From the NCBI GenBank assembly GCA_029777335.1, contig JAKOSN010000043.1, positions 1 through 64,000 of the forward strand: DNA of 64,000 nt, in the 5' to 3' direction. Numbering within the stretch: the stretch's first letter is position 1; each line of letters starts with the position of its first letter. The position numbers and the translations under genes were made by a program. Below are positions 50,051 through 57,974 of this stretch, piece after piece. Below the pieces are notes generated by a model. It ran no database searches and was not told where the DNA came from. It worked only from the letters and a program-made list of their open reading frames with translations. The stretch is from Planctomycetota bacterium (GTDB lineage: Bacteria > Planctomycetota > Planctomycetia > Gemmatales > Gemmataceae).

Positions 50051-50910
50051 GGCAGACCTCCCCTGCCCATGTGCGGCACGATGAGGGTGACCAGAAGGAG
50101 AGTAAACGCGGCGATGGTCAGGAGAGCAACCCGTCGGCCGCGCAGATGAAAACTGAAACGCAGCAGGAGGAGCACAACAAAGACCAGCCAGAGTGAGAGG
50201 GTGCTGAGCACGCGCGGATCGTTCCAGGTGGCGACCGGCTCGGTGAGCATCAACCACACCCCCAATCCCATCCCCGCCGTGAGCAGGGGAAAGGCAAGGG
50301 TGAGGGCCCGATCATTCATTGCTTCCAGCCGTTCAAGGCTGGGGAGTTTCAACCCCTGCCCCGGCAGGAGTTTGACCTTGAGCCGGCGCGCCTGAACGAG
50401 ATACATCACGCTGGCGAGAAAGCCAACGCAGACGCCGACCGCCGCCAGCAAGGCGAGACTGCCGTGAATGATGTAGAGCAACCGGCGATCATCCCGGGAA
50501 AAGAGCCCGGCCAGACGCGCCCCGCTCTCATCTGTGGGGGGGCCAAAGACGGTGGCCGCGCTGACCAGGATCAGAATGAGCGGCAAAACAAAGAGTCCCC
50601 ACGCTTGCTGGCGACGATGAATCGAACCAAAGAGATAGAAAATAGAGAGAATCCAGGCCAGCACCAGGAGAATGCCGAACTGCCAGGCGAGCGGTGGTTG
50701 CCAGACCCCCAGATACAGAGTCTGGGCGACCAGTCCGGCTGCCCCGAACAGGGTAGCGAACAGACGCTGAACGGGCCGCGGGCGGAGTTGATGCCACAAC
50801 TCCAGAGCGAAGGCCACGAAGTAACTGGCCCCAAAACAGAACAAGCTGATGCGTTCCACGGCAGGACACTCCAGCGCGGGCGAGCGCCGACAAGGGAGGC
50901 GAAGGTTCAT
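50047..50910 (-). CDS. HemX/CcsA-like cytochrome c assembly membrane protein
   Basis: A 287-residue membrane protein with about eight hydrophobic segments (for example LAWQFGILLVLAWILSIFYL). CcsA/HemX-family proteins handle haem for cytochrome c assembly or tune HemA level. The ATG at 50910 overlaps the upstream stop (TAATG), pointing to translational coupling; a GTG at 50859 (ERISLFCFGASYF) is a family-like alternative start. The tryptophan-rich WWD motif of true CcsA is not seen, which favours a HemX-type role. Confidence 0.75.
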   Translation of the reverse strand: MNLRLPCRRSPALECPAVERISLFCFGASYFVAFALELWHQLRPRPVQRLFATLFGAAGLVAQTLYLGVWQPPLAWQFGILLVLAWILSIFYLFGSIHRRQQAWGLFVLPLILILVSAATVFGPPTDESGARLAGLFSRDDRRLLYIIHGSLALLAAVGVCVGFLASVMYLVQARRLKVKLLPGQGLKLPSLERLEAMNDRALTLAFPLLTAGMGLGVWLMLTEPVATWNDPRVLSTLSLWLVFVVLLLLRFSFHLRGRRVALLTIAAFTLLLVTLIVPHMGRGGLP

Positions 50911-51563
50911 TATAGCGGAGGCATTCCCTCGCCAACCAGGGTTTGTAGCTCCGCCCAAAGATCACGGCGCACGACAGCGCGACTCTCACGCCGCAGACGC
51001 TCCAGCCAGACCGGGGCACAAAGTCGTTGCCACAACGCAGCCTGTTTCTCAGAGGGCACTTGCGCCAGGAGCGTCGGCCGGACCTCGGCGAGCAGGTCGA
51101 GCCACACCCCATGGACCGGATCGATTTCGTCTTCCAGGCGCTGGCGCAGGGCACGACTGAAAGCCGGCGCCTGCCCTCCCGTGCTGACACTTACCACCAG
51201 CGCTCCCCGGCGCAGCGTGGCCGGCAGATAAAAGTCGCCTTCCTCGGGTGCACTTGCCGAGTTGACCCACAGCCCCAGCGCCTGAGCATCGGCGACCACC
51301 TGACGATTCACCTCCGGCGTGGCGGCAGCGAACACCAGCGCGGCTCCCTGCAGATGGGCCCGTTCATACGGTTGCTGACGCCACTCCAGGCGGGGATGAG
51401 TGCAGTTGGCGGGGGCGGGTTCCAGGGCGACCAGAAGCACGCGCGCCCCGGCGTCGAGCACGGCCTCCGCCTTGCGTTGCCCCACGGGGCCTCCTCCAAT
51501 CACAAGACAAAGACGATCGCTTAACTTTAAAAAGAGCGGCAAGAGGGACGGTGGCTGGCTCAC
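50910..51563 (-). CDS. Precorrin-2 dehydrogenase / sirohaem-type Met8 protein
   Basis: A 217-residue protein. The NAD-binding fold shows LVIGGGPVGQRKAEAVLDAG near residues 20-39, typical of CysG N-terminal and Met8 domains, which oxidise precorrin-2 to sirohydrochlorin and may insert iron. The middle contains NSASAPEEGDFYLPATLRRG with the expected substrate-binding residues. It sits between the OYE-like gene and the HemX-like gene with overlapping ends, in the tetrapyrrole operon. Confidence 0.9.
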   Translation of the reverse strand: MSQPPSLLPLFLKLSDRLCLVIGGGPVGQRKAEAVLDAGARVLLVALEPAPANCTHPRLEWRQQPYERAHLQGAALVFAAATPEVNRQVVADAQALGLWVNSASAPEEGDFYLPATLRRGALVVSVSTGGQAPAFSRALRQRLEDEIDPVHGVWLDLLAEVRPTLLAQVPSEKQAALWQRLCAPVWLERLRRESRAVVRRDLWAELQTLVGEGMPPL

Positions 51564-52978
51564 GAGCGACGCGCATCCTCCCAGATCGGGCCGTAGATGT
51601 CCTTGTCGAAGGGGGGACAGCCGGTGGCGAACTGTCCCAGTTCGTTGTGCTTGGCCCGCATCAGCGCGGTGCAGTAACTAAAGGTGCGGCAGATCCGTTT
51701 GCGTTCGAGTTTGCCGTGCTCCTGCAACTGCCGGGCAAAGTCCGGTTGCGGCAGAGCGGCACGACCAACGCCGACAAAGGTGATGCGTCCCTCGCGAACG
51801 TTGGCGGCCCCGGCCTGGGCGAAAAACTCCTGCAGGTAGCTATACCCGGAGCCAACCATGGGGAGGGTGGGAAACGTCTGCTGCAACTCGCCGGCCAGCC
51901 GAAAATGCCTATCCACGCCGAGCAGCGGATGTTCCGGCGTTTCGTAGCCATCCGGGGGAGGATATTCAAAGGGACGGGTGACGTGCGGCGTGGCATAGGG
52001 GTTGCCCATGCTCACATTGACCAGCGCCACCCCAAGTTTTTGCATCTCCCCGATCCACCATTTCGGCTCGGTCAGATCCGGGGTAAAGGGATCGTCGGCG
52101 GCGGTGCCCCAGGCAGTGAGCACCGGGGCAGACCACGGCGCGGGCACTCCTTCCTCGGTGAGCGGTTTTTTGCCAAAGGGGATACCATCGAAAACATTCA
52201 GCCGGGTCGCCAGCACCAGGCCAGGCACCTCGGCACGAATGCGCTCGAAGATCGTGCGGGCCAGGCGGGTGCGATTCTCCAGGCTGCCGCCAAAGGGCCC
52301 TGGCCGCGTCCGCGCCGCCAGCAATTCGCTGAGCAAATAGCGATGGCACTGCTTGATATCGACAAACTGAAAACCAATGCGCGAAGCGAGTTTCGCTGCC
52401 GCGACATAGTGATCGGGGAGTGCCTGCAGGATCTCATCGCTCAGCAAGGGATAGGAGCTATCGACGGTCTTGTTAGTCGCTTTCTCGACGATCGTTCGAG
52501 GATCGAGAAGGGGATCGTGGCAGGCCAGCAGGGGGCGGCGATAGCTGTAGCGTCCGGAATGGGTCAACTGCAAGCCGATCACCAGATCGTCGTCGGTGCC
52601 GTGGGCTTCACGATGCGCCTGGCGACATCGTCGAAGCATGGTTTCCAGGGTGGAGGCGGTGCTCTCGTTGAGCACCAACTGACGCGAGTTGGCGCGTCCC
52701 TCCTCGACCACGGCAGTCGCTTCGCCCCAGATGAGTTTCGCTCCGCCAGCCCCAAACCGTTCATAGCGGCGATAGGTTAGCTCGTCGGGGCGACCGTCGA
52801 GAGTGCCATCGCATCCTTCCATCGGCTGAATGCACAGGGCGTTGCCGACGCGCAGAGGACCGACGATGACCGGGCGGAACAAGGGCGTGAGATCGTCGCT
52901 CAGGCGCAGGGCGATACCGAGGCGGGCGTTCTCCGCCAGCAGATCGCCCGCCGAACGATATTTGAAGTAGTGTGCCAT
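51560..52978 (-). CDS. NADH:flavin oxidoreductase (Old Yellow Enzyme family)
   Basis: A 472-residue FMN enzyme. The start ATG at 52978 (MAHYFKYRSAGDLL) is preferred over a TTG one codon earlier. The OYE barrel shows GVGNA-like PLRVGNALCIQPMEGCDGTL near the N terminus, LQLTHSGRYSYR, the active-site HRYLLSELLA, GPFGGSLENRTRLARTIFERI and FVGVGRAALPQPD near the phosphate site. A Cys-rich 4Fe-4S domain is missing, so it is a single-domain type. It heads the tetrapyrrole operon; its stop overlaps the next start. Confidence 0.88.
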   Translation of the reverse strand: MAHYFKYRSAGDLLAENARLGIALRLSDDLTPLFRPVIVGPLRVGNALCIQPMEGCDGTLDGRPDELTYRRYERFGAGGAKLIWGEATAVVEEGRANSRQLVLNESTASTLETMLRRCRQAHREAHGTDDDLVIGLQLTHSGRYSYRRPLLACHDPLLDPRTIVEKATNKTVDSSYPLLSDEILQALPDHYVAAAKLASRIGFQFVDIKQCHRYLLSELLAARTRPGPFGGSLENRTRLARTIFERIRAEVPGLVLATRLNVFDGIPFGKKPLTEEGVPAPWSAPVLTAWGTAADDPFTPDLTEPKWWIGEMQKLGVALVNVSMGNPYATPHVTRPFEYPPPDGYETPEHPLLGVDRHFRLAGELQQTFPTLPMVGSGYSYLQEFFAQAGAANVREGRITFVGVGRAALPQPDFARQLQEHGKLERKRICRTFSYCTALMRAKHNELGQFATGCPPFDKDIYGPIWEDARRS

Positions 52979-53072
52979 CAACGCGGGTCCGGTGAGTGCA
53001 GTGCGCGGTCAGGAATGCCCCCTCTGCCTTGTCATAGCGAAGGGGGCGCAGTCTGTCCGCACGGGCGCGCGG

Positions 53073-53912
53073 TCACCCGACCAGGCATTCGCGCAGCAAA
53101 CGGATGCCGTGGGCGATATCCGCGAAGCGTTGGTCCTGATCGCCCACCTCGCGTTCAATGCAGAGAGGCCCCTGGTAGCCGACCTTCTTCAGCGTTTGTA
53201 CAAAGGCGCGAATGTTGACCTGGCCCTGGCCGAGCGGAACTTCTTCTCCCCAGGTTCCCGGCACGCGCGTGCGATTGGCGTCCTTGACGTGCACGCTCCG
53301 GATGTCCGGCCCCAGGATTTCGACCGCGCGTAACGGATCGCCCTTGTCGTAGAGGAGCATGTTGGCGGGATCGAAGTTGACCTTCAGATTCGGGCAGCGC
53401 AGCTCGTCGAGGGTCAGGCGCAGCAGATCCGCCGTCTCCTGCCCGGTCTCGAAGGCGATGGTAATGCCTTTCTCCTGGCCAAGCTGGCTGACCTGGCCGA
53501 GCGTGTCGAGAAAGCCAGTGCGCTCGGGGTCGCCCGGTTCGGGGATAAAGCCCGCGTGGAGCATCATGTCACTGAGCCCCAGGGCGCGGGTGCGGTCCAG
53601 CGCCCAGCGCAGCCGTTCCAGGCGTTCGGGGCGCGTGGCTGGATCGCCGAAGCCGCCAGTCTTTTGAATGGTTTGTGGCGTGGTGTAATCTTCTCCTGGG
53701 AAGCCGAGCATGGTGCCGGTCATCTGCAAGCCGGCGGCCCGGGCGGCCTCGGGCATGGCCTCCCCCTCGTCCCAGGAGGCATGGTGCGGATCACCACAGG
53801 CAATCTGAACCACGGTGATTCCCAGCCGATCCATGAACCTTTTCAACTCGGGAATGTTCTTGACCTGCAACGACCAGCTACAAACCCCAATACTCAGTGG
53901 TGCCATACTCAT
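53073..53912 (-). CDS. Sugar-phosphate isomerase/epimerase (second copy)
   Basis: A 279-residue TIM-barrel protein of the xylose isomerase-like family, starting MSMAPLSIGVCSWSLQVKNI at the ATG at 53912 with GGAG about 9 nt upstream. Metal ligands are E in IAFETGQETAD, D in NFDPANMLLYD, H in SVHVKDANRTRV and E in CIEREVG. It is unlike the copy at 46892 beyond the barrel pattern. It lies 15 bp after the clpS stop and is probably co-transcribed with it. Confidence 0.82.
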   Translation of the reverse strand: MSMAPLSIGVCSWSLQVKNIPELKRFMDRLGITVVQIACGDPHHASWDEGEAMPEAARAAGLQMTGTMLGFPGEDYTTPQTIQKTGGFGDPATRPERLERLRWALDRTRALGLSDMMLHAGFIPEPGDPERTGFLDTLGQVSQLGQEKGITIAFETGQETADLLRLTLDELRCPNLKVNFDPANMLLYDKGDPLRAVEILGPDIRSVHVKDANRTRVPGTWGEEVPLGQGQVNIRAFVQTLKKVGYQGPLCIEREVGDQDQRFADIAHGIRLLRECLVG

Positions 53913-53927
53913 CACGCGAACTCCCTG

Positions 53928-54278
53928 TCAGGCGCCGGGTGCCGGTTCGATCGAACAGCCGAGCGGACCGAGCTTGGCGCCATCGCTCGCCCGGATCTCG
54001 TGGAAGCTGGTAATCTGATCGACCTTGAGCTCGGCCACTTCCTTCGAGCCCGTCCAGACGACCGCGCGCCCGGAGGTGTGGGCCTGCATCATCAGGTGAT
54101 AACACTTTTCCACGTTGTAGCCGAGCGATTTCGACAGGGTTTCGATCACGAATTCCATCGAATGCTGATCGTCGTTCTCCAGGATGACGTGATAGGGCGG
54201 AACACGGCGCGTTTTGGTCTGCTCCTCGCTCTGAGGTTTGGTAGTCATGATCACATCGTCGAGTGGGGGTTCGCTCAC
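53928..54278 (-). CDS. clpS: ClpS, N-end rule adaptor of ClpAP
   Basis: A 116-residue adaptor that hands N-degron substrates to ClpA. The core PYHVILENDDQHSMEFVIET is the ClpS signature; the conserved HLMMQAHTSGRAVV segment binds the N-degron, and ASDGAKLGPLGCSIEP ends the protein. A GTG at 54278 with AGGGAT upstream was chosen; an ATG at 54248 (MTTKPQSEEQ) is an alternative. No clpA lies in the window. Confidence 0.93.
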   Translation of the reverse strand: MSEPPLDDVIMTTKPQSEEQTKTRRVPPYHVILENDDQHSMEFVIETLSKSLGYNVEKCYHLMMQAHTSGRAVVWTGSKEVAELKVDQITSFHEIRASDGAKLGPLGCSIEPAPGA

Positions 54279-54405
54279 GGATATCCCTTGTGGTTAGCGA
54301 GTTCAGGGAATCAATGAGTCTATTTTACCACCTGCCTCGTGGGAACCAAGGAATTCTGCGCGGGGAACCTCTGCCTGGGCGAGGGCAGAAGGCGGCCCGT
54401 CACAA

Positions 54406-55695
54406 CTACTTGGAGGGAGCGAGTTTTGCGCGGGCACGCTCCAGGGCGATCTCTGCATCCAGGCGCTGCAGTTGGGTTTCTTGCACTTCCGTGGCCGAAA
54501 CCCGGGCTGCCATGCGGAGCTGGTGAACGCGCTCTTCCATCTGCTTGCACAGGTTCACGATCTTCTCCAGGACCGCGACGCGCTCCTTGTCTGTTTTGCA
54601 CAGCTCAAGCTCGGCATTGCTTCGACGCAGGCTTATTTTTTGAACCTCGTGCATTGTCATCGTTCCGTTCTTGAACCGCATTTGAGCGACCTCCTCCATC
54701 TGAGTGAGAAGGTCGAGCCGTCGCTTCAGGAGTTGCTCGATTTTCGCCTCGGAGGTTTGCTTTGGCGGTGGCGCGGGAGGCTGGGCCGCGTGAGGTAGCG
54801 CTGGCTGGACGGGGGCTGGTTCGCCGGCCTGGACGGGATTGTGGACGACTTGCGCGCCAAAATGGCTTGCCGCGGCGAGCATGCCGAGCAGAACAACGAT
54901 CGCCCCAAGGCTTTTGAATTTGCTGAGAACCATGGCGTGGATCACTCCTTCGGCAAGAGCCACCGCGTGCGCGGAGAACGCCTCCGGGAGGGCGCGATGG
55001 CTCGTGGCCAGTTCACGGATCCCCTGGAGAGTAACGCCAAGCACCGCGGGCGGGATCGAGGCAGACGCGGTGCTCGTCGAGAACAAGGCCATTGCCCCGG
55101 CCGAAACGGCCACGCCACGACGGAGGAGCCGTTTGGCCAGCAACGCTCGTGCGCGCGCGAGCCGCCCCGCCACCGTCCCTTCGGGCCACCCCAGCTGCTG
55201 GGCCGCTTCCTTGCGGGTCTTCCCTTCCAGATCACACAGGACCACCACCACGCGGTAGCGATCCGGCAACCGGCTTACTTCCTGATCGAGCACCACCCCA
55301 AGTTCGGTGCTGGCGACTTCTGGGGCAACGGCGACTTCGGAAAGATCGCTGCGCGGGTGTTCGCGCTGGGCACGTTTGGCCGCCAGGGCGCGGGCTTTCA
55401 GGGCGGTGCGCTGAGCGACGCCATGCAACCAGTTCCCCACGCGCTCTGGGGGCTGAACAGAATCGGCCCGGCGTAACAGCACCAGGAAGGTCGCCTGGAA
55501 GGCATCCTCGGCGTCCTGCGGGGAGGGCAGCAAGCGGCGACAGACACCCCAGACCATGGGACCATGCCGGCGAACCAATTCCGCCAGGGCCGAGGAATCG
55601 CGCCCTTTCAGAAACCGGGTGAGCAGTTCCCCATCTGAGGCGCCCTCGCGCGCCAGCTGGTCGAACACCTCAAGCAATCGGGCAGTGGTCAACAT
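54406..55695 (-). CDS. ECF sigma factor with membrane-spanning C-terminal extension
   Basis: A 429-residue protein. Sigma region 2 lies at about residues 35-105 (AFQATFLVLLRR), region 4 at about 130-185 with YRVVVVLCDLEGKTRKEAAQQLG. An extension follows with a hydrophobic segment at about 260-282 (SLGAIVVLLGMLAAASHFG), then a Pro-rich linker and a coiled coil to the end (KERVAVLEKIVNLCKQMEER). This planctomycete ECF type couples transcription to a membrane-anchored domain. No anti-sigma gene is adjacent. Confidence 0.85.
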   Translation of the reverse strand: MLTTARLLEVFDQLAREGASDGELLTRFLKGRDSSALAELVRRHGPMVWGVCRRLLPSPQDAEDAFQATFLVLLRRADSVQPPERVGNWLHGVAQRTALKARALAAKRAQREHPRSDLSEVAVAPEVASTELGVVLDQEVSRLPDRYRVVVVLCDLEGKTRKEAAQQLGWPEGTVAGRLARARALLAKRLLRRGVAVSAGAMALFSTSTASASIPPAVLGVTLQGIRELATSHRALPEAFSAHAVALAEGVIHAMVLSKFKSLGAIVVLLGMLAAASHFGAQVVHNPVQAGEPAPVQPALPHAAQPPAPPPKQTSEAKIEQLLKRRLDLLTQMEEVAQMRFKNGTMTMHEVQKISLRRSNAELELCKTDKERVAVLEKIVNLCKQMEERVHQLRMAARVSATEVQETQLQRLDAEIALERARAKLAPSK

Positions 55696-55800
55696 GGGCT
55701 AAAACATCCTCGGCATCGTTCTCCATCGATCCATTGCCCGACGAGGGCGGTTCTGATACAGATTTTTTTCACCGCGCCAGAATCTTCCCTCCCCAGCTGC

Positions 55801-56754
55801 TCAATACCCCCATTCGAGATCGACCCTCCCTTCCAGCGGTTGCCCATCGAGCCAGGCAGACAGGTTGCGCACAAACCGACGTGCAGGTCGATCGGAGAGA
55901 TTGATCGTCTCTCCGCTGTAATGGGGCGTCAACACCACGCGTGGCATGGTCCACAAGGGGTGATCGGGTGGGAGGGGTTCGGTGGCAAACACATCGAGCC
56001 CCGCCGAGCCGACGTGCCCGGAGCGCAGCGCTTCGACCAGGGTGGCTTCCTCGGCAATGGGGCCACGCGAGACGTTGATGTACATCACCCCCCGTTTCAT
56101 GGCGCGGAACTCCGCCGCGCCAAGCATCCCCTCGGTGTGCCGGGTGAGCGGGGCGGCAACCGCGACAATATCGGCCTCGGCCAGCATGGCGTGGAGTTCC
56201 GTGAGCGGATAAAGGCGATCAACGTGAGGGGTCGGTTTCCCCGTGCGCCGACAGCCGAGCACGCGCATGCCGTAGGCTTTTCCCAGCCGCGCGATCGATT
56301 GACCGATGTTCCCCAGCCCGACAATCGCCAGCGTTTTCTCCTGCAAATCGGTCATGGTACGCGCCAGGCTGCGCTCCCAGCGACGCTCCGCCTGTTGCCG
56401 GAGGGCCACCTGGAGATTACGCGCCAGGATGGTCATGAGCCCCAGGGCGTGCTCGGCAATGGAGGGGCCGTACAGACCGGCGAGGTTCGTCACCTGGACC
56501 TGATGTTGCTGCGCCAGCGGGCAGAGTTCCTGCGGCACACCTGCCGAGATCAGTTGAATCCAGCGCAACGCTGGCATCGCCCCCAGGCGCTCCAGAGGCG
56601 GCAGGCCATAGGTGATGGTGGCCTGAGCCAGGAGCGCATCACGCGGGGCGGGCTCCTGACCCTCGAGGAATTCCACCTGAGGAAAACGCGCCGGCAGCTC
56701 GGCCCGGACGTTGCTGGGGACATCCGCAATCAGCAACACCTTGATTGTGCTCAT
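55801..56754 (-). CDS. D-2-hydroxyacid dehydrogenase
   Basis: A 317-residue NAD-dependent enzyme of the phosphoglycerate/lactate dehydrogenase type. Rossmann motif VGLGNIGQSIARLGKAYGMR is near residues 145-164. Catalytic residues are Arg in the NVSRGPIAEE region, Glu in FATEPLPPDHPLW and His in LTPHYSGET. Substrate cannot be read. It runs opposite to aroB, 124 bp away. Confidence 0.9.
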   Translation of the reverse strand: MSTIKVLLIADVPSNVRAELPARFPQVEFLEGQEPAPRDALLAQATITYGLPPLERLGAMPALRWIQLISAGVPQELCPLAQQHQVQVTNLAGLYGPSIAEHALGLMTILARNLQVALRQQAERRWERSLARTMTDLQEKTLAIVGLGNIGQSIARLGKAYGMRVLGCRRTGKPTPHVDRLYPLTELHAMLAEADIVAVAAPLTRHTEGMLGAAEFRAMKRGVMYINVSRGPIAEEATLVEALRSGHVGSAGLDVFATEPLPPDHPLWTMPRVVLTPHYSGETINLSDRPARRFVRNLSAWLDGQPLEGRVDLEWGY

Positions 56755-56878
56755 CAGCCATTTTCTCCTGGTCGGGGCGAGGATCTGGTCGGGGCAGGGC
56801 GCTGTGCGGACTGGTCGGTTGAGCGCCAGCCGCTAAGCTGGCCACAGACGACCCCTGCATGGATCAACGGGCCCGATC

Positions 56879-57967
56879 ATGAACAGTGTACGAGTTCATC
56901 TGGGTGAACGCAGCTATGATATCGCCGTTGGCAGCGACGCCGGGACAGACGCTCTGGGGGCGTTTGCGCGCGCCCGAACGGCGGGTCAGCGCGCGGTTGT
57001 CATCACCGATGCGAATGTGCGGCCTCTGCTCCCCTCGGTGCAGACCGCGCTGCAGAAGGCACAGTTCACCACCGAGGCAGTGGTCCTTCCGCCCGGCGAG
57101 GGACAAAAAGCGCTCGCCGTGGTGAGCGATCTGTACGATCGACTGGCCGAGCTACGAGCAGATCGAAAAACGCTGATCGTGGCGCTGGGAGGGGGGGTGA
57201 TCGGCGACCTGGCCGGCTTTGTCGCCGCAACCTTCAATCGTGGGTTGCCGCTGCTGATGGTGCCCACAACGCTCCTCGCCATGGTGGATAGCTCCGTGGG
57301 CGGCAAGGTGGGGATCAATCATCCACGCGGCAAGAACCTGATTGGGGCCTTTCATCAGCCGGCGGGGGTGTGGATCGATCCCACCGCGCTCAATACCTTG
57401 CCCGATCGTGAATATCGCAGTGGCCTGGCCGAGGTGGTGAAATATGGCGTGATTCTCGATGCCGAGTTCTTCGCCTATCTGGAACACGCGAGCAGCGCCA
57501 TTCGCTCGCGCAACCCCGAGGCGGTCGCTCGGGTGGTGCAGCGCTGCTGCGAGTTGAAGGCCAGCGTGGTGGAACGCGATGAGCGCGAGGAGACGGGGCT
57601 GCGCGCCATACTCAACTACGGCCACACCTTCGCCCATGCCTTCGAGACCGTGGGCGGCTATGGCGCCTGGCTGCATGGCGAGGCGGTGTCAGCCGGAATG
57701 ATCTGCGCCAGCCGGCTGGCGGAGCGACGTGGAATGATTGAACCGGAGTTAACCGAGCGACAAAAGCGGTTATTGCTCGCTTTTGGTCTCCCCCTCGCGC
57801 CCCTCGCCTGGCCGGTGGAGGCCCTCCTGGACGTGATGCGCAGCGATAAGAAAAACGTGGCGGGAAAGCTGCGGTTGGTGCTGCCGCGCGCGCTCGGGGA
57901 GGTGCTCCTGGTCGACGAGGTTCCCGAGGCGGAGGTGCGCCAGATTCTGGAGTCGGTCCAGCAGTGA
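56879..57967 (+). CDS. aroB: 3-dehydroquinate synthase
   Basis: Second step of the shikimate pathway, converting DAHP to 3-dehydroquinate with NAD and a metal; 362 residues. NAD-binding GGGVIGDLAGFVAATFNRG is near residues 104-122, with VPTTLLAMVDSSVGGKVGIN, and the metal ligands E in SGLAEVVKYG, and His in NYGHTFAHAFE and GAWLHGEAVSAGM. Start ATG 56879. It converges on the CheB-CheR kinase gene with a 7-bp gap. Confidence 0.95.
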   Translation: MNSVRVHLGERSYDIAVGSDAGTDALGAFARARTAGQRAVVITDANVRPLLPSVQTALQKAQFTTEAVVLPPGEGQKALAVVSDLYDRLAELRADRKTLIVALGGGVIGDLAGFVAATFNRGLPLLMVPTTLLAMVDSSVGGKVGINHPRGKNLIGAFHQPAGVWIDPTALNTLPDREYRSGLAEVVKYGVILDAEFFAYLEHASSAIRSRNPEAVARVVQRCCELKASVVERDEREETGLRAILNYGHTFAHAFETVGGYGAWLHGEAVSAGMICASRLAERRGMIEPELTERQKRLLLAFGLPLAPLAWPVEALLDVMRSDKKNVAGKLRLVLPRALGEVLLVDEVPEAEVRQILESVQQ

Positions 57968-57974
57968 TTGCGGC

